Shown in pieces: positions 24,401 through 34,479 of a DNA stretch of 64,000 bases. The notes beneath the pieces were generated by a model, which saw nothing but the letters and a program-made list of their open reading frames with translations, was not told the origin of the DNA and did no database searches. This DNA comes from Parus major (lineage: Eukaryota > Chordata > Aves > Passeriformes > Paridae). The translations under genes and the position numbers were made by a program. How positions within the stretch are numbered: the first letter of the stretch is position 1; every line of letters begins with the position of its first letter. The stretch covers positions 27,105,634-27,169,633 of the forward strand of contig NC_031776.1 of assembly GCF_001522545.3 (NCBI RefSeq). The letters are read 5' to 3'.

Positions 24401-26027
24401 GTGTTTTACAAACTATGAAACAAGCTATTTGCTCTAAACAACACTCGGGGGAGTGGGGACTGCTGCCCATGTGCACCTCGTTTTAATTTAATAGCTTACT
24501 TTAGTGTGATTGGGCCTGTAATGGAACACTGGGATTGCAGGAGTAAACTCTGAAAAGTGGGAGGTGGGGGGAAAATCAGCTTTTATCAGCAGGTGTTGAG
24601 CACTGTAGCCAAACGCTGGCATTTCCTTTGCCTTTGGCAGCCCAGCATCCCTGAGTGTTCCATGGCTCTGCGGGATCCACAGGAGTGCAGCCCTTTGGCT
24701 AATCTGGTTGTGCACATTACTGCTCTGTGCTGGAACTGATTGGAAACCAGAATTTTTCCCATTAGTTTCTTTGACTGTCCATAAGAAAATACTATGTTTT
24801 CTCTGCACATCCTGCTTTTATTTACAGAGCCAGGAAGGAGGATACCTGGGTGTCTACAAAGGAAATGAAGCCAAGTGTTATTTTTTCTGCTGGCAGTCAG
24901 GATTCCTGGGGACTGACCATTACTGCTGAATTACTCCCTGCAAAGCACTGTCAACTGGTGTGGCTTTTGCAAGGTTTTGGAAGGTACTGTGTGGTGCAAT
25001 ATTGCAAAAGATCTCAGTATCCAAGGCAGCAATTTCCAGCCTCTGGTTTCCGAGGAGTTAAGCTGAAGTGTAAACTCTGTCCATCAGCCCAGTGTAGTTG
25101 GTTTTGAGATAGAAAAAAAGATGGTCTGTTAGCCCAAAATTTAGGAAATCACAGTTCTCATGCAGGCCCATGGGATGTCTGGGTGTTTCCACACAGTTGC
25201 CCTGGTCCTTGGTTTGTAAGATTCCTGCCCCTGGCAGTCATGTCCTCCTACCCAGAGCCGTCGGCACTGCTGCAGGGAGACAGCTCTCCTGAAGGAACAG
25301 TTATTCTGTGTTTGCTTAGAAAGCATAATAGGGCTAATTATTCTCATTAGCTTTGAGCCACTAATAAATTATCTTTCCTATTGCTCTTCCATCACTCTGT
25401 AATGAGAACCATTTAGCCAGATTTTGCAGATACTGCTTGCTCCCTCTCTACAGCATGATTCCCTGCAAGCATTCATCATAGGAAAAGAGCTACGTGAACA
25501 AAATCTTTTCAAATTAGTCTCTGGTGCCCCAGTTAAGTGGGTGTCTACATCGCAGGCATGCAGAAGAGCCTTCTTCATTAATATGTGCAATTCTGTGCGA
25601 GCTGATTAGCTCTTGCAGCTCATTTGATAGCAAATGTGTAAATCCGTCACACTCTAAATGCCAAATATGTGCACAGCTAAATTATGGAGAAGTAAGAAAC
25701 TGCAAGAGTTGGGAGTCTTTATTTGGAAAAAGAGGTCCTTATCCCATGCATTAAATTGGAGCTCTGGGTTCATCTAGAGCATTCGTCACTCCTCTGCTTT
25801 GTCATTTTACTGCTGGCAAAATGAATAATTCTTCGTGTCGTGTTGCTGGTTCTTTCAGGATGTGTGGGTGTTTAATTTGGTGCCCAATATTTGTAACAGA
25901 CACCTGGTATCCAGCCTGAGTTCCCGTAAGACAACAGTCATAGCACAATGCCATCTTCCTTGTACAGGACAGGAAACCAATCAGTTACAACTATGTATTA
26001 TTAATAATGTACTTACCATCACTTCAC

Positions 26028-26067
26028 TTTTTTATTATTATTTTTTTTTTAATTTTTTTTTTTATTG
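26028..26067 (+). repeat. T-rich low-complexity run
   Basis: Nearly pure T interrupted by A (TTTATTATTA, then runs of 10 or more T). This is simple low-complexity DNA with no visible flanking element. Confidence 0.85.
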
Positions 26068-27234
26068 TAAAAATCTCATTAAGAAAAGGAGGGGAATGAA
26101 GTTAATTTTTTTTACTGTCCGTGTTTTTTAGCCAGGGCAATGCTGCATAGTGTAATTAATGTCGTGGTGCATCTGCCAGCTCAAGGGAAGCACTAAAGAG
26201 TGTCACCTGTCAGCAGGGAGGGGTTGGTCTGCTGCTGCAATACAAGTGCCCTCGGCCTGTTAATTCTGGGACCAAAGAAGGAAACTGGCCTTAAGAGCTC
26301 CTAATTTATGCATGTTTTTCCTCCTCTCCATGCCAATTAGCTACAGAGCCAGCCCAGCCTCAGGGCCTGGACACACCAGCTCAGGGCAGCCAAGCACCCT
26401 TCTGTTTTATTTTCTCTCAGCAAGTAGAGAAATTGCAGTGTGAACCCAGCCTGACCTCCAACATATTTTGGCATTACCTTCTGGGCATACAGGCTGGGGG
26501 AAAAGCTTCCTGCTTCCCACTTCCCAAAAGTTCTGGCGTGGGAAGCTGTCTTTCTCCAAGCTGAGCAAACTCTTCAGAGAACATTTCCTAGGAAAATGTG
26601 CAGTACAGTAATGGATCTCTGATCCTGGAGCCTCCAGGTTGATGGTGAGGGGATGCTTATTACTGTACCCCACCCCACAAGCACTGAACAGCATGAGCAC
26701 ATCCAGTATTTCCACATCCCCAAATGCACTGAGACCTCTCCAAGGGTGTAGGCTTTGCTTACCAAGACAGCTCTGGGTTAGTCTCACCTGCAGTGGGTGC
26801 ACAGTCCTCCCCAGCGGCAATATGGGTGAGAGGCTCTTTCTTTTCCCTTTACACAGAAAGACAAACATCCTTTAAGGCAGTTCTTCCCTGATCCAGTGGG
26901 AGGTGAATGGGGCCACAGGAGAGGTGCTGTAGAAATGCAGAGATGCTGCACAGTGCTGCCTGGTTCCATGCAATTCCCTTCAGACTCTGGGGTCCATTGT
27001 GCCTTCCACCTGCAGTACACCACAAAAGTATTGTCACTGCTAACCTTAAACTTAACTCTCTGCCAAAGCTTTTCTTAGGCAAAAGAGCAGCACAAGAGGA
27101 GCAGCTGCAGAAATCAAAGAAACAGAATTCACCGTGGAATAAAGTCATGTCTCTCTGACAAGGTACTGTAGTATGAGGTGCATTAGGTATATTTTGGATG
27201 GATGTATAATCTTAATTGTTGTGTATTGTTTGTG

Positions 27235-27475
27235 TTGTAATCCCAAGATCCAGGTCCTCATTATTCTAGATGCTGTACAAATATATAAGAGTCTGTCATG
27301 CATGGAAAGGCTTTTATTATGTAAATAGTCAGGTTGGGAAAAAAGAAGTAGTGTTATCTCTGTTTTACAGATGAGGCAGTGAGACCAAAAAAACCCAACA
27401 AAGCATTTTGCCCAAGGACACACAAAGTCTGTGGGTCAGCAGTGGACTTGAAATTCAAGTCTTGATTTAATTTCT
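27235..27475 (-). repeat. MIR/CORE-SINE-like remnant
   Basis: On the plus strand a 'gttttacagatgaggcagtg' block is followed by TTGCCCAAGGACACACAAAG and then GTGGACTTGAAATTCAAGTC. This is the reverse complement of the MIR body (count block, GTGACCTTGGGCAAGT-type block, GAACCCAGGTC-type block). The left part (TAGATGCTGTACAAAT) resembles the related element found in reptile genomes. Divergence is high, consistent with an ancient insertion. Confidence 0.65.
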
Positions 27476-28074
27476 TACTAACTCTTCTTTCAATTTGTGT
27501 ATTGCCCACAACATAATTAAAATTAAGCACAAAGAAGACAAGACTCTGTGCAATTTATCTCTATCTGAAACAATCATGCAGCACCTCTCAGCCAAATCCT
27601 CCCCAACTCTTCGCTGTTTGTTCAAAACCTGTGTTTCTGCCATGCCCAATGCCCGTGATCACAAGTCACTGTACATGTTGTCCTCTGATTTTCTGCAACA
27701 TGTATCAGTTGACTCTAAAGCTCTTCTGTTGCATGTGGGGCTGTGTCTCAGTTGGACCAGCCTGCCAAATTTTTATTCCAATCCTTTAAAAAAGTGATAC
27801 TAACACTATTTAGAATAAAAAAAGATGCATATACATTTCTGCTGGGAATATAGAGTCAACCAATCTATAACTGCTGCTCAACACTATCTGCTAGTCCAAA
27901 TTGTATATTGAGGTAAATAACTAATCTATACCAAAGACAAATAAAACATGGATTTTCACTGATAAAGCACAATATATTTTGTTTTGTGTACAGCAATATT
28001 TTATGTCATGCTTTTAGAAAGAATGTGGGAGGAGAGAGTTGTAAAAGTAATGACAGTCACTGGAAAGCAGAATA

Positions 28075-29165
28075 AAATGGAACAAGTATTTACTAGGCTA
28101 GATAATATCAAACTAATTTGATAGGTTTCTTTGACAGAGTAATTAATTAGCTAGACAAAGAAGGGAAATCGGGCTGTATGGATGTGAATAAAATAGCCGA
28201 TGAGGAGCCGTGTATAAATTTCTATCTCCTGCATGGAGAACCCTGAGATTTATAGGGGAACTGCCAGGCATACATGTACATACAGGTATTGGAAGATGAG
28301 AAGCTGAACTGTACTGAAAGGGACTTATTCAGAGCTCCTAAACTCTAAGTCTTAAGACTGATTGTTATTATTTTCATCAGTGACCTATTTGGAAAACAGA
28401 TCATAACAATACATTGAAGTCACCAAGTTAGGAGGCATCATCAGTGCAGAGAAAGTTCAGAATATCGCACAGAAAGAGCTGAACATCCTTGAAGAGTGAG
28501 GCCACAGAATTACTAAGGGAGGTAGCAGCAGACAAAATTCTGCAGGAAATCTCCAATAATGCTGAAAGATTTCATGTTTCAGTGCAGCATGGGCATGGAA
28601 AAGGCAACTGAAACTCTAAAATGTAGTAGGAGACACATTTGCAGCACAGCAAGGGAAGTATGAATATCCTTGACTAAGACCCTAATTAGATTTTGTGTGG
28701 AATAAAACACATTATTCTGATTGTGTTAAAGAAAGCTGGGTTCTTAATGAAATGGGTACAGCAAAGGGTACAATAAAGAGGAGACTGGAGAGCCTTCCAT
28801 GGAAAGACAGCCTGTATAAAGGGCTTGTTTAGCCCAGCAGCTGAAGAGTGAGATGTGTTTGATTACTTTCTGTAAACACATCAGGTAGGGGAACATTAAG
28901 AGTAGGCCATCTGTGTGTATGAGCAAGTGGGTATAAATTGCCCATGAATAATTAAGACTATCAATTAACTGTTCTATATCTACTTGCATAGAGAGGGTGT
29001 AAAAATTATAGGAATGAAGCCATACCTAATTCTTTGGGAAGCTCCCAAAATGTATTAAACGGACCATGTGATCCAGTCGCCTGCAGTACCTGGGGACTGG
29101 ATTTGATAACCCAGAAAGTCCTGCCCATCCTGCATCTTAGTGGGTTTCTATTACAGTGAGCCACC
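28075..29165 (+). repeat. Ancient CR1-type LINE, about 1.1 kb
   Basis: Blocks typical of the 3' half of CR1-like LINEs appear in order. A 'taggtttctttgacagagta' / 'tagctagacaaagaagggaa' region comes first. A TCATCAGTGACCTATTTGG block and a 'catcatcagtgcagagaaag' segment (remnant of the LADDT-like region) follow. Next is GGGTACAGCAAAGGGTACAA with AAGAGGAGACTGGAGAGCC, then AAGGGCTTGTTTAGCCCAGC. The tail around 29090 (GGACTGGATTTGATAACCC) resembles a LINE 3' end. Many frameshifts and stops make it non-functional. It is longer and older-looking than the other CR1 copies in the window. Confidence 0.65.
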
Positions 29166-30289
29166 ACCTCCATTTTATAGTCTTATTACAGTACCTATAA
29201 TCCTTTCAATCCTAAGATACCTTTCTATCCTTCTGTATTAAATTTCAAATAGAACAACCTAACTGTGAAGTACAAAGCCATATGTGTTTTCTTTCTTACT
29301 CAATAAATTTGTTGTGGTGATTATCATAAACAAAGAAAAATTTCATTAGGGACTATGAGTTCTTTTAATATAAATTATAGTGTTCATGGCACAACTGTGC
29401 TGACAAATAATGATTTTTTTATTTATTTGAATTGTTCAAATGGCTCCTAATGAATTTTTTGGCCTCATGAAGTGATCAGCTTGGAATGACTTTCCCTTCT
29501 ATGAAAATATTTAAATACAAACAAAGTCTGCCAATGTGTTCAATTACAGTCATGCAGGGAACTGAAGGGATTATGTGTACTAGGAGTATATTCATGTGGC
29601 TTTTCAGATCAGCTGCTTCTACCAAAAAGGGAATAAAGTAAGCAGCAAAGCCCCAAAGAGAGACCATCACTGTTGGAATGGCTTGGGACATGATCATTAG
29701 AAAAGCTCACTGTTATTTCCATAAGCCCATAATGCTTATGGCCTGGTAAATAAAAATACATTAACAACACATTGCTTTTCAAACTAACTGAGATGCAGTG
29801 TGAAGATTACTTTCCAGAAACAGGATGTTCTTCATGCAGGAGATCATACTGGGCCCTGCTGCAACAAGAGCCATTGGGATATCGCTGTATTTTGTTCTAA
29901 CAGCTGCATTTATTACCAGTGAGAGACTTTCTGTGACATTATGAGGTTGATTCAGTCTTGCAAAGCCCTTGAGAGTTAAATACTAGTGTTCCAGGAAAGA
30001 AACTTGTGGGCCCAGTGCAGGATCTTAAGACTGAATCAGCAGAGGAGGTTTTTAAAAGAGAAGCAAGGAAATAAACTGCATATTCTGCTGATGATTTTTA
30101 TGACCTTGCTCACACTTCTGCTGATGCTGTGTTAGCAAGAACAGTTCATTCCAATAAGTTTAATCCTTGCTCTTGTGATTATATACACAAGTTTCTCTAA
30201 AACCTCTAAAATCAAATGCAATTTTTTAGAGTGTGAAATTGTTAGAAAGTCACAGGCTTTTAGACAGTGCCGTGAATTCAGGAGCCTGA

Positions 30290-30490
30290 ATAATACCTGC
30301 AGCTTCAAGCACCAAACTTTAAGAAAGATTTAAGAAAGAAAAAATGGTACAGAGAAAGGAGCAATAGAATGAGAAATGCGCAGTAAACAGAAGCTGGGCT
30401 ATTTTTTTGCCTTTTGGGTTTGGAAGAAAAAAAAGAAGAGATGAAAACTTTGGGTTTGATTAATCTAAATCAGAGAAGGTTTTTATTTTC
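30290..30490 (+). repeat. Possible old CR1-like fragment
   Basis: An A/G-rich stretch (AAAATGGTACAGAGAAAGG, then TTGGGTTTGATTAATCTAAA and CAGAGAAGG) follows the pattern of the CR1 segment 'tccagagaagggc ... ttgggtttgtttagtctgga'. It is too diverged to be sure without a library search. Confidence 0.35.
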
Positions 30491-31334
30491 CCCATAAAAA
30501 CAGTTACAAAGTGGATCAGTAATCTGATGTATTCCACAGTTTAATTTGCTGCAAAAAACCTGAAGCTGAATTTTCCTTTCAGAACTTTTTTGTTGCTCCT
30601 GTGACTCCATCACTGATGAGCACAACTACTGCCAGCTCCTCAAGCTTGGGGAAACCTGATTTTAAAATCATATTAAAATACAGTGGACAGAGCCTAAGGG
30701 TTTGTCTTCCCTACCTTTAGTCATCCAAAGCCGAGGCGTATAAATGCAGCTGGACACGTCTGCTCCCTGAAGTAACTGAGGAGAAATAGCAACAAAAAAG
30801 CTTCTTAACGGAGGGCAATTTCCAGCTCACTGAACTTCGGTGAGGTAAATCATGTCCTAACTCATCTCTGAGCATTTGCTGTTGGGCTTTGCTTTCAGCT
30901 GGCTGATGACACACTCAGCAAGCGCATGGCTGCTCTGTTTTGCTCATGCAGCAGCACCTCGCTGGCATTTCTGAGCGGTCTGGCACCGTGGGCACTCTTC
31001 TGTCACCTGTCCTTCCCATCTCTTCAACCTCTGACACTGTCCACACCTCTTTGTCTCCTCATCTCTCCTCCTCATTCTGAAACACCTCATTCCTGCACTT
31101 TGGCATCCCTTTGCACTGACTGGATTTTCCTCCTATGGATCTGTTTTATCTCTAGCTGCAGCTTTCACTAACGCATTCACTGCACGCTGCCCCTCTGACA
31201 ATGTTTTACTGCTTCCGTGTCTTAGGGGAGTCAGTGGGACAAGAAAAAGACGCATTGTCAAGTGTTATGTGGCTTGTTAGCCATGCAAATTATTGAATAA
31301 CAGATACAATTTAAGTTCACCATGAGAGCTGGGA

Positions 31335-31450
31335 GGGTTGGAGCTGCAATCACACTTCTGACTCTGCCACTATCTCCCTCAGTGACCTTGTGTGATTTAT
31401 TTAACCTCTTGGGCCCAGGTTCACCTGAAAATAAAGAACAATGTGATTTT
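31335..31450 (+). repeat. MIR-like remnant
   Basis: TTCTGACTCTGCCACTATCT, then AGTGACCTTGTGTGATTTAT, TTAACCTCTTGGGCCCAGGT and CACCTGAAAATAAAG follow the sense MIR consensus block by block (tests/gender block, gtgaccttgggcaagt block, cttaacctctctgggcct block). Short and diverged. Confidence 0.65.
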
Positions 31451-33204
31451 TTTTCCCCTTAGGAATCTTAACTAATATATTTGTATACAATATTGAAATC
31501 CTGTTTATGTAAATGAAAAATGCTTATCTTTTTTCTTTAAAACATTTATGAAAGGTTAAGAGAATTTTAGGGTCAAAAGATAAACATTTTGGAAGAACTA
31601 GAAAAATGGAAATTACACATGTAAGCACTTATCACAAACCTTTAGACAGCCTCTAATTAAATAATCACTAGTTCTCTGCATTACAGGAGATGCTATCATA
31701 AGCTGTTAAAACTGTGTAGCAGCTTGTAATACTGTGCACTCTGTTTATACAGGATAAGGACTCTCTGGAAATTATTCAGATTAATGTATCATCTTCTGTG
31801 TGCTTTACTTGTGCATAGTCAGTCAGGGTTGAGATGTTCCCATGCTCTGCTCTGCAAAAGCCTGTCTGGGAACAGTTTTTTCCTGACAGGCCAAGATAAT
31901 GACTTGCAGATGCCAAACTGTGTATTCAGACACACAGATCTTCCATCCCTTGTGAGGCTTTAGCCAGACCTGTTGATGGTGCACAACCTTGGCAGTTCCT
32001 GCCAACAGCCAGATTTTGCTGAGAGGAGGATGCTCAGGAAAGGCTCTCCAGGACATCAGTTTTTCTTGAGCTTTTATGTTCAGAGAAAAACTACCTCACC
32101 AAGCAGGTGACCTCTCCTGCTATGGCTGCTCTGCCTACTGCTCCTTCCTTCCTCTACCACATCTCCATGCCAGCCCCACCTTCTGACCCCCCCCCTTCCT
32201 GTCTCGAGTCTGCTCTAAAAACAGTTTTTCCCTTTTTGCCAGTTCTCCCTCTTCCTCAGCCCCACAGCCACAGTTAATCCTGTACCCCTTGCTGTGGCAC
32301 TGCTCGACTCAGAGAGCTTGAGCCCTTGGCTTGCTGAGCTTTGCTTGAAGCACAGAGAAGAAAGCCTGGAGACTGAAAGGGTGGAATTAATCTCCAGCAA
32401 CAGCAATTTACTCTTCATTCTAAGATCCAAGAGATCCTTTTTCTTCACCTGAGTCACTGGAATAGGGAGTGAGGTGATGTCCCTCTGATATCCAGGGTTG
32501 CCATAGGTATCCACTTAAAATTGCTTGGAGAAGGCAGAGTTGAGACTGGAGGGCACTGATTTTCTCCAGCATCATCTTCCTGATCCCCTTGCTCCTGAGT
32601 AGAGCTCAGCAGAGTCCAGAATGCGAGGTGTGTTACCTCTATCCCAATGCTACTGTGCTACAGGCACTTGCATAGTGAAGTAGTAACAGATGAAAGGAGA
32701 AATTAAAAGGCATTAGTGAGAAAATAAGCTGCTTTCATTCGAGATTTGAGCCAACAGACTAAAACTGTGTGATTTGGTACGAAAACACTGAAGTTTAAGG
32801 GTGGTACAGGGAGAAAATTATCCTTGTATCGGTAAAGAAAGTAATTTTAAAATAGGAACCTCACTCTAGGGTTACTAATGTGGTTTGCAAACTTTCACTT
32901 TTCTATTGTCATTTATTATTGAAACATGCCCATTTGATTTGCTGGGGAATGAGTGAGTTTAGACTAGCATCTGGTCTCATCTCAGTGCACCTTTGCTGGT
33001 GGCTATTCTGTCCTCATCACACACGGGCCAGCAGCCACGCTTGCTGCCCCAGCAGAGGACCCCAAACACACCTGGTTATTCATACAGTGCCAAGCATATG
33101 CCAAGGGCTGTGTGACCCATGAAACCTGGTGGACACCAGCCAGCTGCTGTCAAAGTAATTACATGGAACAGCCCAAAGAGCATAGCTCCTAAAGCTCAGA
33201 GTGA

Positions 33205-33543
33205 ATTATCCTGGAGGAGGCTCGGGGGTGACCTTATCGCTCCCTGCAACTCCCTGGGAGGAGCCAGGTGGGGGTCGGGCTCTTCTCCCAGGGCACAGGA
33301 CAAGAGGACAGTTGTAAGATGCACCAGGGGAGATTGAGACTGGTCATTAGGAAGCACTTCTTCATAGAATAGGTGATTGAACACTCGACTGGGCTGCCCA
33401 GGGATGCGCTGGAGTCACCATCCTTGGAGGTGTTTGAGTAGACTGGATGCGGCACTCGGTGCCTTGGTCTGGTTGACATGGTAGTGTTGGGTCATAGGTT
33501 GGTCCCGACGATCCCGGAGATATTTTCCAACCCAATTCTATGA
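33205..33543 (+). repeat. CR1 LINE 3' end abutting the SEC22A CpG island
   Basis: This is a clear avian CR1 3' end: GTGACCTTATCGCTCCCTGC, GTGGGGGTCGGGCTCTTCTC, GGACAAGAGGACAG, TGGGCTGCCCAGGGATGCGC, GGAGTCACCATCCTTGGAGG, and a terminal TTTTCCAACCCAATTCTATG. It is less diverged than the other copies here, and its ATTCTATGA-type terminus is intact. It is 5'-truncated. It ends within a few bases of the start of the GC-rich promoter region. Confidence 0.93.
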
Positions 33544-33735
33544 TAAATCCAGCCTCAGAAAAGGCGAGACAGAGCTGGTGGTGGCTTCCCTGCTCCCACC
33601 CGGGCGGTGAGAGACAGCCTGGCCCGGGAGTCTGGCCGTCGTATCCCAGCCACGCAAGGGCGGCGTCCCCTTCGCACGCAGCGGCCCCGGGCCCCCCGCA
33701 GGCTCCAGCGCGGCTGCTCCAGCCCCGTGGGCCGA

Positions 33736-34248
33736 NNNNNNNNNNNNNNNNNNNNNNNNNNNNNNNNNNNNNNNNNNNNNNNNNNNNNNNNNNNNNNNNN
33801 NNNNNNNNNNNNNNNNNNNNNNNNNNNNNNNNNNNNNNNNNNNNNNNNNNNNNNNNNNNNNNNNNNNNNNNNNNNNNNNNNNNNNNNNNNNNNNNNNNNN
33901 NNNNNNNNNNNNNNNNNNNNNNNNNNNNNNNNNNNNNNNNNNNNNNNNNNNNNNNNNNNNNNNNNNNNNNNNNNNNNNNNNNNNNNNNNNNNNNNNNNNN
34001 NNNNNNNNNNNNNNNNNNNNNNNNNNNNNNNNNNNNNNNNNNNNNNNNNNNNNNNNNNNNNNNNNNNNNNNNNNNNNNNNNNNNNNNNNNNNNNNNNNNN
34101 NNNNNNNNNNNNNNNNNNNNNNNNNNNNNNNNNNNNNNNNNNNNNNNNNNNNNNNNNNNNNNNNNNNNNNNNNNNNNNNNNNNNNNNNNNNNNNNNNNNN
34201 NNNNNNNNNNNNNNNNNNNNNNNNNNNNNNNNNNNNNNNNNNNNNNNN
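33736..34248. other. Assembly gap (513 N)
   Basis: An unbroken run of N inside the CpG island. The true length and content are unknown. Any protein frame drawn across it is artificial. Confidence 0.99.
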
Positions 34249-34479
34249 CGCTGCTGCGGGCAGGGTGGGCGCGGGGGGCAGCGAGGGCCGCTCGGGGCTC
34301 CTGGCAAGCGCCGCCCGGTAGCGGGAGCTCGCAGTGTGTAGGGGTCTCCGCCGCTCTCCAGGGTCTGCAGGAGGTTGTGTGAAGTTTTATGACCTGGAGC
34401 GGTGCGGATCCGCCTAAGTCAGTGACCACTGAGTCAGCGCTTCTGCTGCAGCTCCAGATGGTCGTGTCGGAGCTGCCAC
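34249..34479 (+). other. SEC22A: Probable noncoding first exon of SEC22A (5' end unknown)
   Basis: GC-rich sequence downstream of the gap runs into a strong splice donor, GCCAC|GTAAGTAGG, at 34479/34480. The first coding-exon acceptor at 39070 has 22 untranslated bases before the ATG, so at least one upstream leader exon is required, and this is the best candidate. An ATG at 34458-34460 sits 22 bases before the donor. If spliced straight to 39071 it makes a 10-codon upstream ORF that stops before the SEC22A ATG. The left limit is set by the gap and is not a real exon end. Confidence 0.55.

Larger units (their letters stand above)
20413..33204. other. Intergenic region between PDIA5 and SEC22A
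   Basis: About 12.8 kb with no gene that I can support. It contains old LINE and MIR-like remnants (27235-30490, 31335-31450) and a long T/A run (26028-26067). Two unusually ordered AT-rich blocks (25310-25690, 26160-26345) carry clustered TAAT-type motifs and may be conserved noncoding elements. Open frames up to about 150 codons exist on both strands. They lack splice-consensus support and domain signatures, and I treat them as chance. Confidence 0.7.

Noticed and set aside
26407..26868. 153-codon minus-strand open frame, with overlapping frames on both strands
   Set aside because: No recognised domain, no CpG promoter, no splice context; overlapping frames in several phases suggest GC-balanced DNA without stops by chance.
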